DNA of 64,000 nt from Verrucomicrobiales bacterium (GCA_005809105.1 SYLI01000066.1:29242-93241); one strand, 5' to 3'. Shown: positions 52,118-62,206, counted from the stretch's first letter. Translations and numbers: made by a program. The notes: generated by a model not told the origin, from the sequence alone.

Positions 52118-53128
52118 ATGGGCAAAATCTACAAGGACATCGTGGAAACCGTTGGGCGGACGCCCTTGGTAAGGCTGAACAAAGTTACCAAGGGATTGGA
52201 TGCCACGGTGCTCCTCAAGTGCGAGTTCTTCAACCCAGCAGGAAGCGTAAAGGATCGAATCGGCATGTCCATGATTGAGGCTGCCGAACGGGACGGGCGC
52301 CTCACACCCGGCACCGTCATCGTAGAGCCCACTAGCGGTAATACTGGAATCGCCCTTGCCTTCGTTGCCGCAGCTCGCGGTTACCGGCTCATCCTGACCA
52401 TGCCTGAAACCATGTCGCTGGAGCGACGCACGCTCTTGGCGCTTTTTGGCGCAGAATTGGTGCTCACGCCCGGTTCAATGGGCATGAAGGGCGCCATTGC
52501 CAAGGCAGAGGAGATTGCCAAACGCACCCCTCGCGCTTGGATTCCCCAGCAGTTTGACAACCCCGCGAACCCCGACATCCACCGTCGGACGACCGCGGAG
52601 GAAATCTGGAATGACACCGACAAGCGTGTGGACATCGTCATTGCTGGGGTGGGGACGGGCGGCACGCTGACCGGCTGCTACGAGGTCATCCATCCCCGCC
52701 GTCCAAGCTTTCGCGCCATCGCGGTCGAGCCCGCCGATTCACCCGTCATTTCGCAAACCCTCTCGGGAGAGAAACTCGTGCCTGGACCCCACAAGATCCA
52801 GGGCACGGGCGCTGGATTTGTGCCGAAGAACCTGCATCTCAAAAACGCAGCGGGCCATGACCAGATTACCGAGTGCATCAAGGTGAGCAACGACGCAGCC
52901 TTTGCGATGGCGCGGCGGCTCGCCAAGGAAGAGGGCATTCTCGCGGGAATTTCCACAGGCGCAAACGTGCATGCGGCCATCGAGGTAGCCCGTCGTCCAG
53001 AAAGCCGGGGCCTTTGCATCGTCACCGTGGCGCCCTCCACGGGTGAGCGTTATCTCAGCACGGCACTGGCAGAGGAGGCGCGCGCCATCGTGGCTGACTT
53101 GAAGGCCGAGGCGCCCGCGGGGGCGTAG
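52118..53128 (+). CDS. cysK: Cysteine synthase A (O-acetylserine sulfhydrylase)
   Basis: CysK makes cysteine from O-acetylserine and sulfide. The 336-residue PLP enzyme has [16 protein letters not shown], the PLP lysine in [16 protein letters not shown], the substrate loop [14 protein letters not shown], the phosphate-binding [14 protein letters not shown], and [11 protein letters not shown]. It ends with [16 protein letters not shown]. At 336 residues it is slightly longer than the usual 310-325. Transcription must begin after the terminator at 51991-52033. No cysE is adjacent. Confidence 0.95.
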   Translation: MGKIYKDIVETVGRTPLVRLNKVTKGLDATVLLKCEFFNPAGSVKDRIGMSMIEAAERDGRLTPGTVIVEPTSGNTGIALAFVAAARGYRLILTMPETMSLERRTLLALFGAELVLTPGSMGMKGAIAKAEEIAKRTPRAWIPQQFDNPANPDIHRRTTAEEIWNDTDKRVDIVIAGVGTGGTLTGCYEVIHPRRPSFRAIAVEPADSPVISQTLSGEKLVPGPHKIQGTGAGFVPKNLHLKNAAGHDQITECIKVSNDAAFAMARRLAKEEGILAGISTGANVHAAIEVARRPESRGLCIVTVAPSTGERYLSTALAEEARAIVADLKAEAPAGA

Positions 53129-53252
53129 CATTTTATTGTTGCAAGCGACATCCAGAGTGCGTAGAAGTCCGGCCCAAGAAGCGTCTGCTTCAACAGTATT
53201 CCGAGTTCTGAACGAAAGTGTTCAATTAGTTCGGGTGGGCTAGGGGATTCCC

Positions 53253-54401
53253 ATGGCAGAACCAGTTTCAAACATGAACAGGCCTACGACGGCGTTTCCT
53301 GAAGTGGGAGACGGATATTTGGAGATTTCAGAAAAGGGCTTTGGCTTTCTTCGATCGCCTGGCAACCGGTTTCAATCCAAGCCGTCGGACATTTTTGTCA
53401 CGCCGGACATGATCAAGCGCAATTTCCTGCGCGAAGGCTGTCACATTGCCGGCAAACTCCAGCCCCCGCATCGCGGCCACAGTCCGCAACTCAAGTTCAT
53501 CGATGCCGTCAACGGCATGGTGCACAACGAGTACGTCCAGAAAACACGGTTCGAGAATCTCACCACCATCGACCCCATCGAGAAGTTTCAACTGGAAACC
53601 GCGCCGGATCTTTTGGAGACGCGCATCATTGACCTGGTGACTCCACTTGGCAGGGGCACCCGCGGGCTGATTGTCGCGCCGCCGCGCACGGGCAAGACCA
53701 CCATCTTGAAGCAGATTTGCAATGCCGTGACCACCAACCATCCGGCCGTCAAGGCCGTGGTGCTGCTCATCGACGAACGGCCTGAGGAGGTCACCGACTT
53801 TGAGCGATCGGTGAAGGCGGAGGTCATTGCCTCCTCCAACGACATGGATTTGGACACGCACGTGCGCCTCTCTCGCTTCACCATCGAGCGTTGCCGCCGG
53901 ATGGTGGAGTGTGGGGACGACGTGTTTCTGTTGCTCGACTCGCTCACCCGCGTCGCGCGCGCCTATAACAACGCGCATGGCGGCAGCGGCCGCACTATGT
54001 CCGGCGGCGTGGACGCCCGCGCCTTGGAAATTCCACGGCGCATGTTTGCCGCCGCTCGCAAGATCGAGAATGGCGGGTCGTTGACCATTCTCGCCACGGC
54101 GCTGGTGGACACGGGGAGCCGAATGGATGAGCTGATCTTCCAGGAATTCAAAGGTACGGGCAACATGGAGCTGATTCTGGACCGCAAGCTGGCGGAACGT
54201 CGGCTCTTCCCCGCCATCGACATCCCCAAGAGTGGTACACGGAAGGAGGAGAAACTTTTCCCCGCCGAGCATCTGGATGCCATTCGCAAGCTGCGCCGCA
54301 CCATGGTCGACTTGAGTCCGGTGGATGCGATGGAGACGCTGATTGGCGCGCTGCGCAAGCACAAGACCAACGCCGAGCTGCTTTCCAAGCTCAAGACCTG
54401 A
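53253..54401 (+). CDS. rho: Transcription termination factor Rho
   Basis: Rho is the hexameric RNA helicase that ends many transcripts. The 382-residue protein has a cold-shock-like RNA-binding domain (GDGYLEISEKGFGFLRSPGN and PSDIFVTPDMIKRNFLREG). The RecA-like motor follows: Walker A is APPRTGKTTIL (commonly PPKAGKT), Walker B is VFLLLDSLTRVARAYN, and the Q-loop/R-loop region includes ERSVKAEVIASSNDMD. The N-terminal helical Rho-N domain found in E. coli (419 residues) is missing, leaving a short leader. ATG 53253 follows AGGGGATTCCC, which gives an adequate ribosome-binding site. Confidence 0.95.
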   Translation: MAEPVSNMNRPTTAFPEVGDGYLEISEKGFGFLRSPGNRFQSKPSDIFVTPDMIKRNFLREGCHIAGKLQPPHRGHSPQLKFIDAVNGMVHNEYVQKTRFENLTTIDPIEKFQLETAPDLLETRIIDLVTPLGRGTRGLIVAPPRTGKTTILKQICNAVTTNHPAVKAVVLLIDERPEEVTDFERSVKAEVIASSNDMDLDTHVRLSRFTIERCRRMVECGDDVFLLLDSLTRVARAYNNAHGGSGRTMSGGVDARALEIPRRMFAAARKIENGGSLTILATALVDTGSRMDELIFQEFKGTGNMELILDRKLAERRLFPAIDIPKSGTRKEEKLFPAEHLDAIRKLRRTMVDLSPVDAMETLIGALRKHKTNAELLSKLKT

Positions 54402-54417
54402 AGGCCCCCGCTTTCGC

Positions 54418-55434
54418 ATGAAGCGGGGGAAATCGCCCTCACAGCCGCAAACGCGTCCGCCACTGGAGCGGATGATGCGGATCCACGCGGCGCTCCAACA
54501 CGGGGCGCATCCCAACGCCAGCACTCTGGCGCGCGACTTGGAAACCTGCGCAAAAACCATCCAGCGCGACATCGGATTCATGCGCGACCGCATGGAGCTG
54601 CCCATCGAATTCTGCGCCGCGCGCAACGGCTATTTTTACACCTCGCCGGTCGAGTCTTTCCCCATGCTGGAGGTGCGCGAGGGCGATCTCTTCGCCCTGC
54701 TGATCGCCGCGAAGGTTTTGAAACAGTACCGCGGGGCCGCGTTTGAGGAACCTCTTGCGGCGGCATTTCGCAAGCTCGAGGCGGCGCTGCCCGACACGGT
54801 GTCGGTGCGGCTGGATGACTGGGATCAGGCCGTCTCCTTCCAGCAGACCAGCATGGCGCAACGGGGGGGTGAGAAAATTGACAAACTCTGCCGCGCGGCA
54901 GCGCAGCGGCGCAGGCTGGAGATCACCTATCGCACCCCCGGCGCGGACGCTCCCAAGGCGCGGCAGGTGGATCCCCACCATGTCGCCAACGTCAACGGCC
55001 AGTGGTATCTCTTCGCCTTTGACCATCTACGAAAGGAGATGCGCACCTTTGTTCCGGGACGGATTCAATCCCTTCGCGAAACCGGCCATACCTTCACGCG
55101 ACAGCCTGGATTCTCGGTGGACACGCATCTCGCGGGGGCGTTTGGCGTGGTGGCAGGCAAGACCACACAAACCATTTGCATTCGCTTTGCGAAGGAAGTC
55201 TCTCACCTCATCTGTGAGCGTCGGTGGCATCCCTCACAAACATTGAGAGACCTGCCCGATGGAGGGGTGGAATTGCAGCTGCGACTCAATCATCTGGCTG
55301 AGATCCGGCCCTGGGTGCTCTCGTGGGGTGGCAATGCCAGAGTGCTTTCACCTCCGGAATTGGCCCGCCAGATATCCGAGGAAGCTCTGCGGATTTTGGA
55401 TCGTCCCACCGGTGCAGGAGGAGGAAAGTGTTGA
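54418..55434 (+). CDS. WYL-domain transcriptional regulator
   Basis: This is a 338-residue regulator with an N-terminal winged-HTH of the DeoR-like type (LERMMRIHAALQHGAHPNAS, then TLARDLETCAKTIQRDIGFM). A WYL domain at about 150-240 follows (RRLEITYRTPGADAPKARQV and HHVANVNGQWYLFAFDHLRK). Here the WYL triad reads W-Y-L in QWYLFAF. A C-terminal WCX-like extension closes it. WYL proteins sense nucleic-acid or other ligands and control DNA-damage or defence genes in several bacteria. It sits between rho and smc with no defence genes nearby, so its targets are unknown. Confidence 0.88.
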   Translation: MKRGKSPSQPQTRPPLERMMRIHAALQHGAHPNASTLARDLETCAKTIQRDIGFMRDRMELPIEFCAARNGYFYTSPVESFPMLEVREGDLFALLIAAKVLKQYRGAAFEEPLAAAFRKLEAALPDTVSVRLDDWDQAVSFQQTSMAQRGGEKIDKLCRAAAQRRRLEITYRTPGADAPKARQVDPHHVANVNGQWYLFAFDHLRKEMRTFVPGRIQSLRETGHTFTRQPGFSVDTHLAGAFGVVAGKTTQTICIRFAKEVSHLICERRWHPSQTLRDLPDGGVELQLRLNHLAEIRPWVLSWGGNARVLSPPELARQISEEALRILDRPTGAGGGKC

Positions 55435-55533
55435 CAGCCGGCACCTTGGCGAATCTACTTTCCATCGTGCTGCACAATCCATGGTGCAGACTTGTCAGCA
55501 TAGTGCCCATATGTGGCACAACGGGAGGTTTGG

Positions 55534-58500
55534 ATGTATCTAAAGAGCCTTAAGGCGGTTGGTTTCAAGTCCTTCGCGGAGAAGACGGTTCTCCATTTTG
55601 AACCGGGGATCACCGCCATCGTCGGCCCCAATGGTTGTGGCAAGTCCAACATTTCCGACGCCATCCGATGGGTGCTGGGAGAACAATCGGCAAAGGCGCT
55701 GCGCGGCGGGGAGATGGCCGATGTCATTTTTAGCGGCACCGAGGGCACCGCAGGACGGCGCCCTTTGAGCATGGCGGAGGTCTCACTCACGATCGGCGAC
55801 GTGGGCGCCGACCACCTGAAGGCCGCCGGTGTGGGACTGGAGTTTAACGAGCTCACCGTTACCCGGCGCGTGTTCCGCGACGGGCAGAGCGAGTACTTTC
55901 TCAACAACACGCCCTGTCGCCTGCGCGACATTCAGCAACTCTTTTTGGGAACGGGCATCGGCCGCGCCAGTTACAGCATCATGGCGCAGGGACAGATTAC
56001 GCGCATCATCCAGAGCAAGCCCGCAGACCGGCGCGCCCTTTTCGAGGAGGCGGCCGGCATCACCAAGTTCAAGCAACAGAAGGGCGAAGCTCTCCGCAAG
56101 CTGGAATGCACCGACCAGAACCTGTTGCGCCTGGATGACATCATTCGGGAGATCAAGCGCCAGATTGGGTCGTTGCAACGTCAGGCCGGAAAGGCGCGCC
56201 GGCACCAGAAGCTGAGCGAAGAGCTGCGTCATCTGGAAACTCAACTGGCCCGGCATGAGTTCGACCTCGCAGGCGACGAGCTTCGGCGACTCAACGACGA
56301 AGCGGGCGAGGTGCGGGCGGGCATCGAAGGGGGCGCGGGCGCCCTCCTGGAGGAGGAGGCGGCCTTGAGGCAGCATCGCCATCAATTGGCTGACGCCGAC
56401 CGGCACATCAGCCTGCTGCAGCAACGCGCCGTCGAAATGCGCGCGGGCATTGACCGCCATCAGTCACGGATTCAACTCAATCAGGAACGTTGCTCGGAGA
56501 ACGCCAGCCAGCGCGAAGGCGCGCACCGCGACATCGAGGAAGCACAACTGCGCCACATTGCAGCCGACGCCGAGTTGGACTCCATCGCTCGTGAGCTGGC
56601 CGACTTCTGCCAGACGCTTCGTATCGCCCGCGAGGTTGCGGGCACCCGGCAGGCTGCGGTTGAGCAGGTTTCGGCGGACGCGCGCCAATGCCAGTCGGAC
56701 ATGGACGCCTCGCAGGCCTCCGCCACGACGCTCGTTGGCAAGGTGGCGCAACTGCGCGCCGACCTCACCTTGCTTGACCAGCAGAAACAACACCAGATTC
56801 AGAGGCTTGATAAGTTGTCGGCCGAAAAAATCCAGTTGGAGGAGGAGCGCCAGCAGCTCGAGGCGAGGATTCGAGAATTTGAAACGGCCCACACCAATGG
56901 GCAGGCCCATTTGCTGACGAGCCGCGACTCGGTCTCCGGACGGCAGTCGCAGTTGGGCCAGGTTCTGGTTCAATTGGAGGCCGTCAGTGTCGAAGTGGAC
57001 GAGTTGCTCCGTCGTCAGGCCGCACTTCGATCCCGGCATGATGTGCTTGTGCAGCTTCTGGAAAGGCACGAAGGATTTACGGCGGGCGCCCGTGCGGTGC
57101 TGGTGGATCATCCGCTGGCGCGCGGAACGCTGACCAGCCACCTTTGCGTTCCCCCCAGATATGTGGCGGCCATTGAAGCCGCGCTGGGTGCAAACCTTCA
57201 GGCTATTTTCACCGATCAGCCGGAGTCTGCCCACGCCATTCTTGAGAGTCTCCCCGCCGCCACCGGAGGGCGCATCCACCTCATCGCGCTGGCGGCAACC
57301 GCCGGTCACTCGTTCGATCCTGCGTCCCCTCTGCCTGAAGGTGCGTTGCGTGCCTTGGATGTCGTGGAGGTTGCCCCGGCCGCGAAGCCGGCGATCGGTG
57401 CGCTTCTTGCCGACACGCTGATTGTGGAGGACCTGGCTGCCGCCGCCCGCGTCCATTCCACGGCCAATGGCCGGCTCACACTTGTCACGCGCGCAGGCCA
57501 TGTGCTGAGTGCGCAAGGGGTTTATTCGGGCGGCAGCCCGGACGGGTCGGGGCCTGAGTCGATTCTGGGGAGAAAAAACGACATTGCCTCCTTGCAGGAA
57601 CAATTGGGCACACTGGCCGTCCAACTGGAAACCGCCAGCCGCAACAAGGGCGCTCTCATGGCCCAGCAGACGGAGATCACAACGGGCCTTCGGCAGGCGC
57701 AGCAGGAATTGGCTGCGCATGAAGTGACCCTCGCCAGCCGCGAAGGCGAACACCGCATCCTTCGTCATTCGGCACAGCTGGTTTCACAAAAAATCGGAAC
57801 CGTGCTCTTCGAGATTGAGTCGCTGGCGGATCAGGACCGGTCCGGGCGTGCCCGGGCGGGCGAACTTCAGGCGGCCCTCGCATCCATGGAGCAGGAGCGC
57901 GCCGGGCTGCAATCACAGATGGTTGAGTGGCATGCGGCGATGGATCGTTTGCGCCTTTCCCGCGATGAGGCGGTGGAGCGGCTGACCGAAGCGCGAGTGC
58001 AGCTTGCGCAGGCCGAGCAACGTGAGGCGGTGCTGAACGAACGCCGCCAGCCGCTGGAGGATCGGCGCGTTGAGGCGCAGCGCGTCACGATGCGCGCGCA
58101 GTCGGCCTTGAAGGAGTGCGACCGTCGCGACACGCTGCGGGAACAGGAGGATATTGAATCGCGCGAGTTGGTGGCCTCCTTGCAACGCGAATGCGATGAG
58201 GTTGCCCGGCAAGCTGCAGGTCTTGTAGATCAGCGAAACCAGACGGCTGCCGAAGCCGAAGGCAGGGATTTGACGCTGACACTCAAGCGCAATGCTCATG
58301 GGGAACTGCTCGCACGGCGGACGGCGCTTGAAGTGGCGCTGGCACAAAAAGAGATGACCCAGCGGCATCTGGTGGAACGAGTGTTGCAGAAGCATCAGGT
58401 GGATCTGCTCAATGTGCGCAGCGAGTGCATCACCATCACGATCACCGACAACGGGCAGGCCACGGTGGAAACCCTCACGGCAGAAGCCATGACGGCCGGT

Positions 58501-59262
58501 GGCGCCGCCACCAATTGGAATGCGGTGGGCGAGCGCGTCGTGGACCTGCAAGCCAAGATTGATGCCTTGGGGCCAGTGAATCTCGTGGCGATTTCGGAGT
58601 ACGAGGAGGTGGAGCAGCGCCACACGTTCCTTAGTGCGCAGCAGGAGGACCTGGTGGGCGCCAAGCGCGAGCTCATGGAGTTGATTCAACGAATCAACAA
58701 GCAGTCGAGGGAAATGTTCACAGAGTCGTTCGCGCGAATTCGCGAAAACTTCCGGCGCAACTTTCCAGAGCTCTTCGGAGGCGGCAAGGCTGACCTAGTG
58801 CTCATCGAAGGAGATGACGTCTTGGAGAGCGGAGTGGAAATCATGGCGCAGCCGCCCGGCAAACAGCTTCGCAGCATCTCGCTCTTGTCCGGCGGCGAAC
58901 AGACGATGACGGCCGTGGCGCTGCTGTTTTCAATCTACCAGGTCCGGCCCAGCCCCTTCTGCGTTTTGGATGAGCTCGACGCGCCGCTGGACGATTCGAA
59001 CATTGAGCGGTTTCTCAACAAGTTGAGGAGCTTCCTTGGTCACTCCCAATTCCTGGTCATCACCCACAACAAGCGGACGATCGCTGCCTCCGATGTTCTC
59101 TATGGCGTGACGATGCAAGAGCGGGGCGTAAGCCGGATAGTGAGCGTTCGCTTTTCGCCAGAGTACGCCGCCGCCCGCGGCACCTCCGCAGAGCCGGCGG
59201 TTACAGAAAAGAGCGGCAACGGTGCCGCTGGCGAAACAGAGGAAGTGTTCCTGGCGAAGTAA
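55534..59262 (+). CDS. smc: Chromosome segregation protein SMC
   Basis: SMC organises and segregates the chromosome. The 1242-residue protein has Walker A at residues 31-38 (VGPNGCGKSN), a long coiled coil, a hinge near 510-650 (VLVDHPLARGTLTSHLCVPP to VLSAQGVYSGGSPDGSG), and a second coiled coil. The C-terminal head has the ABC signature SLLSGGEQTMTAVAL around 1117 and Walker B FCVLDELDAPLDDSNIERF. ATG 55534 follows GGGAGG by five bases; longer in-frame starts lack this site. The length is typical. The scpA and scpB partners are not in the window. Confidence 0.96.
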   Translation: MYLKSLKAVGFKSFAEKTVLHFEPGITAIVGPNGCGKSNISDAIRWVLGEQSAKALRGGEMADVIFSGTEGTAGRRPLSMAEVSLTIGDVGADHLKAAGVGLEFNELTVTRRVFRDGQSEYFLNNTPCRLRDIQQLFLGTGIGRASYSIMAQGQITRIIQSKPADRRALFEEAAGITKFKQQKGEALRKLECTDQNLLRLDDIIREIKRQIGSLQRQAGKARRHQKLSEELRHLETQLARHEFDLAGDELRRLNDEAGEVRAGIEGGAGALLEEEAALRQHRHQLADADRHISLLQQRAVEMRAGIDRHQSRIQLNQERCSENASQREGAHRDIEEAQLRHIAADAELDSIARELADFCQTLRIAREVAGTRQAAVEQVSADARQCQSDMDASQASATTLVGKVAQLRADLTLLDQQKQHQIQRLDKLSAEKIQLEEERQQLEARIREFETAHTNGQAHLLTSRDSVSGRQSQLGQVLVQLEAVSVEVDELLRRQAALRSRHDVLVQLLERHEGFTAGARAVLVDHPLARGTLTSHLCVPPRYVAAIEAALGANLQAIFTDQPESAHAILESLPAATGGRIHLIALAATAGHSFDPASPLPEGALRALDVVEVAPAAKPAIGALLADTLIVEDLAAAARVHSTANGRLTLVTRAGHVLSAQGVYSGGSPDGSGPESILGRKNDIASLQEQLGTLAVQLETASRNKGALMAQQTEITTGLRQAQQELAAHEVTLASREGEHRILRHSAQLVSQKIGTVLFEIESLADQDRSGRARAGELQAALASMEQERAGLQSQMVEWHAAMDRLRLSRDEAVERLTEARVQLAQAEQREAVLNERRQPLEDRRVEAQRVTMRAQSALKECDRRDTLREQEDIESRELVASLQRECDEVARQAAGLVDQRNQTAAEAEGRDLTLTLKRNAHGELLARRTALEVALAQKEMTQRHLVERVLQKHQVDLLNVRSECITITITDNGQATVETLTAEAMTAGGAATNWNAVGERVVDLQAKIDALGPVNLVAISEYEEVEQRHTFLSAQQEDLVGAKRELMELIQRINKQSREMFTESFARIRENFRRNFPELFGGGKADLVLIEGDDVLESGVEIMAQPPGKQLRSISLLSGGEQTMTAVALLFSIYQVRPSPFCVLDELDAPLDDSNIERFLNKLRSFLGHSQFLVITHNKRTIAASDVLYGVTMQERGVSRIVSVRFSPEYAAARGTSAEPAVTEKSGNGAAGETEEVFLAK

Positions 59263-59358
59263 CTTCAGCATGGCTGCGAGGAAGCCGGCTTTGGCCCGCA
59301 GTCATGGCGATGTTGCGCCTTGCGTTTTGGGCACCCAAGGCCGTAGCGTTTGCGCGCG

Positions 59359-60303
59359 ATGGCGAGGGAAGTTGAGAAGGTCGTGATCATTGGCTCGGGT
59401 TGCGCGGGTTACACCGCTGCGCTCTACTCGGCCCGGGCCAACCTCAAACCCCTGGTGCTGACCGGTGCCATGCCCGGCGGTCTGCTCACCACCACGAGCA
59501 TCGTGGAAAACTATCCGGGCTTCCCGGAAGGCGTGGATGGCACCGACCTCATGATTCGCATGCAGCAACAGGCGGAGCGATTTGGGGCGCGCGTGGAATT
59601 TGGATCAGCCGTCGAATCGGTGGATTTTTCAAGCCACCCCTTCCGGCTGACGGTGGACGGCGCGGAAGTGCGCGCGCTCACCGTCATCATCGCGACGGGC
59701 GCAGGTCATCGCCATCTGGATCTGGAGAGCGAAGCGGCGCTGGAGAAGAAGGGGGTCACCTACTGCGCCACCTGCGATGGCGCCCTGCCCATGTTTCGCA
59801 ATCAGCCATTGGTCGTGGTGGGAGGCGGGGATTCCGCTTGCGAGGAGGCCACCTATCTCACGCGTTTCGCATCGCGCGTGTATCTGGTGCATCGCCGGGG
59901 CCAATTGCGCGCTTCGCAGATCATGGCCCAACGCGTGCTGGACAGCGACAAGATTGAGCCGGTGTGGGATAGCGTGGTGACCGAGGTGCTGGATGTGGCG
60001 CAAGACAAGGTCACGGCGGTGCGCCTCAAGAACCTAAAGACACAAGGCGACCGGACGATCGATTGCGCCGGCCTCTTCGTGGCCATCGGTCACGTTCCCA
60101 ACACCCAACTCTTCAAAGGGCAGATCGCCATGGATGAAGCCGGCTATGTGGCGCGGCGCGAGGGCGCGCAAACGAGTGTGCCCGGGGTGTTCGTCGCCGG
60201 CGACTGTTCAGATCATGTGTATCGGCAGGCCATCACCGCCGCGGGAATGGGTTGCCAGGCCGCGATCGAGGCCGAACGATTCCTGGGGCAGCAAAACCTG
60301 TAG
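59359..60303 (+). CDS. trxB: Thioredoxin-disulfide reductase
   Basis: TrxB transfers electrons from NADPH to thioredoxin. The 314-residue flavoprotein has the FAD motif VVIIGSGCAGYTAALYSARA, the redox pair CATC in KGVTYCATCDGALPMF, the NADPH motif VVVGGGDSACEEATYL with the HRRGQLRAS segment, and the final FVAGDCSDHVYRQAITAAGMG. I start at ATG 59359, which gives the usual N-terminus; an in-frame TTG at 59350 is a less likely start. It lies two bases before hisB. Confidence 0.96.
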   Translation: MAREVEKVVIIGSGCAGYTAALYSARANLKPLVLTGAMPGGLLTTTSIVENYPGFPEGVDGTDLMIRMQQQAERFGARVEFGSAVESVDFSSHPFRLTVDGAEVRALTVIIATGAGHRHLDLESEAALEKKGVTYCATCDGALPMFRNQPLVVVGGGDSACEEATYLTRFASRVYLVHRRGQLRASQIMAQRVLDSDKIEPVWDSVVTEVLDVAQDKVTAVRLKNLKTQGDRTIDCAGLFVAIGHVPNTQLFKGQIAMDEAGYVARREGAQTSVPGVFVAGDCSDHVYRQAITAAGMGCQAAIEAERFLGQQNL

Positions 60304-60305
60304 GC

Positions 60306-60977
60306 ATGAGCACGCGACGTGCGCACATTCGACGGGAGACGACGGAGACGGCGATTAATCTGCGCCTGCTCATCGAGGGCAGGGGCCAGTCAGAGATTGC
60401 CACGGGCATCGGGTTTTTTGACCACATGCTCACCCTTTTCGCGCGGCATTCGATGTGTGACGTGCGGCTGCGTTGCGAGGGCGATCTGGAGGTGGACGCG
60501 CACCACACGGTCGAGGATTGCGGCTTGGCGTTGGGGCAAGCTTTCGTCCATGCATTGGGGGCCAAGCGGGGCATCCGGAGATACGGTGCGGGATTTGACC
60601 CGCGCAATCCGCTGTGCGGCGAGGCCTTCGTTCCCATGGACGAAACACTGGCGCGGTGTGTGGTTGATTTTGGCGGCCGTCCCCACCTCGTCTGGCGCGG
60701 CATGGATCGGCTGGCATTTCGCATTGCCAGGGCGGAACGCGAGCAGGACATGTCCAGCGCGTTCCGATTCGGGCTTGCGCGGGAGTTTTTCCAGGCGTTC
60801 GCAAACGAGGCGCGATGCAACCTACACTTGGAGTTGCTCTACGGCACGGAACCACACCATGTTGTCGAAGCGTTGTTCAAGTCGTTCGCGCGGGCCGTGG
60901 ACTTTGCCTGTTGCAAGGACGACCGGCTGCGCGGTCGTGTCCCGAGCACCAAGGGGCGGTTGGGCGATCGGGCCTGA
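60306..60977 (+). CDS. hisB: Imidazoleglycerol-phosphate dehydratase
   Basis: HisB dehydrates imidazoleglycerol phosphate in histidine synthesis. The 223-residue monofunctional protein has RRETTETAINLRLLIEGRGQ, GIGFFDHMLTLFARHSMCDV, VDAHHTVEDCGLALGQAF, the acidic-rich FVPMDETLARCVVDFGGRP, and the metal histidines in NLHLELLYGTEPHHVVEALF. It is somewhat longer than the usual 195 residues because of extra residues at the N-terminus and around the middle. No phosphatase domain is fused. Other his genes are absent here. Confidence 0.95.
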   Translation: MSTRRAHIRRETTETAINLRLLIEGRGQSEIATGIGFFDHMLTLFARHSMCDVRLRCEGDLEVDAHHTVEDCGLALGQAFVHALGAKRGIRRYGAGFDPRNPLCGEAFVPMDETLARCVVDFGGRPHLVWRGMDRLAFRIARAEREQDMSSAFRFGLAREFFQAFANEARCNLHLELLYGTEPHHVVEALFKSFARAVDFACCKDDRLRGRVPSTKGRLGDRA

Positions 60978-61003
60978 ATAAGTGGATTGCGGAGCCGTCG
61001 GAC

Positions 61004-61603
61004 ATGCCTCCTTTGAATCTCAAGACGGCAACTGACGACGAACTGGTTCGCTCGGCCCAGCAGGGAACGACCACCGCGTATGAGGAGCTGGTTTTCCGCC
61101 ATCGGGACAAGATTTACGCTCGTGCCTTCAGCATGCTTCGCAATGAGGACGAGTCATTGGATCTCTCCCAGGAGGCTTGGATCAAGGGTTGGCAGCGGCT
61201 CAAGCAGTTCAAGCGGGATGCCAGCTTCACGACCTGGATGACACGCATCGTCATCAACCTCTGTCTGGACTACCTGCGCAAGAAGCAGCGACAGCAGACG
61301 GATTCATTGGAGCGGATGGAGGAGGAGACGGGCAATGTGGAGCGGCGGATGCCCGTGGTCGAGGTCAACCCCACGGCGCGCATGGAGCGCGAGGAGTTGC
61401 TTGTGGAAATTTCCCGTGGTATGAGCAAGCTCAGCTACGAACACCGCACCGTGCTCATTCTTCACGAGTATGAAGGGCTGGAGTACAAGGAGATTGCCAA
61501 GGCCATGCACTGCTCCATTGGCACGGTGATGAGCCGGCTCTTTTACGCGCGGCGCCGATTGGCGTCATTGTTAATTGCCCTGAATAAGTCCAAACGCGGC
61601 TAA
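61004..61603 (+). CDS. RNA polymerase ECF sigma factor
   Basis: This is a 199-residue ECF sigma-70 factor. Region 2 spans about 10-75 (DDELVRSAQQGTTTAYEELV to DLSQEAWIKGWQRLKQF, then TTWMTRIVINLCLDYLRK) and region 4 spans 130-190 (MSKLSYEHRTVLILHEYEGL, then YKEIAKAMHCSIGTVMSRLF). I start at ATG 61004; the longer in-frame extension overlaps hisB. The next gene encodes a single-membrane-span protein that looks like its anti-sigma factor. Transcription might start within or before hisB, as the gap is only 26 bp. Confidence 0.92.
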   Translation: MPPLNLKTATDDELVRSAQQGTTTAYEELVFRHRDKIYARAFSMLRNEDESLDLSQEAWIKGWQRLKQFKRDASFTTWMTRIVINLCLDYLRKKQRQQTDSLERMEEETGNVERRMPVVEVNPTARMEREELLVEISRGMSKLSYEHRTVLILHEYEGLEYKEIAKAMHCSIGTVMSRLFYARRRLASLLIALNKSKRG

Positions 61604-61627
61604 GTCAATTACCCCATTGAGGCACAG

Positions 61628-62206
61628 ATGAACGAAGAAATGCAGTACAAGTTGCAGGCGTGGATTGATGGAGAACTCAATTCTTCAGACAGCGCTGAAG
61701 TTGCAGAGTGGGTTTCCAAAAATCCCGAAGCCATCCAGGAGGCACAATGGCTGCGCAGCTTGAGGTCAGCCATGCGCAGCGGCGAGTCGTGTCCGACCGT
61801 CACCGAGTCTCGAGAAACTTATTGGGCTCCAATTGAGCGCCGCATCGAACTCTTGGACGAGGAAGCAGTGTTGCCAGCAAACGTGTCGCTTTGGCGCGAA
61901 TGGTGTCGGCAATGGCTGGTTCCTGCTGGTGGCCTCGCCATGCTCGTAGCCGCTTTCTTAACCGTCGGCCCCGATGACGGCAGCGTTCAGTTGCCCGGAG
62001 GTCGCGAGACGCGTGGCTCTTCTATTCCGGCGGCAGCGTTGCCTGCGGCGATGACTGAAACTCCATCGGCACCCTCGGAGAGTGAGTCTGAGCCGCGAAA
62101 GTTGCGCATTACGAGCGTGCAAATCAACGGCGATGGAGTGCCGCAGAACCCGCTTCCACAAGACGAATTGCGCAGCGCGCCTTCCATCGAGAATCCCGAC
62201 CGATAA
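61628..62206 (+). CDS. Putative anti-sigma factor, single membrane span
   Basis: This is a 192-residue protein with an N-terminal cytosolic domain (YKLQAWIDGELNSSDSAEVA, then EWVSKNPEAIQEAQWLRSL). That domain resembles the anti-sigma N-terminus of the RsiW/RskA type, with the signature WxDGEL. A membrane helix lies at about 99-117 (WLVPAGGLAMLVAAFLTVG) and a Ser/Pro-rich periplasmic tail follows. The HxxxCxxC zinc motif of ZAS anti-sigmas is absent. It follows the sigma gene by 24 bases and is followed by a terminator, so the two form one unit. Confidence 0.78.
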   Translation: MNEEMQYKLQAWIDGELNSSDSAEVAEWVSKNPEAIQEAQWLRSLRSAMRSGESCPTVTESRETYWAPIERRIELLDEEAVLPANVSLWREWCRQWLVPAGGLAMLVAAFLTVGPDDGSVQLPGGRETRGSSIPAAALPAAMTETPSAPSESESEPRKLRITSVQINGDGVPQNPLPQDELRSAPSIENPDR

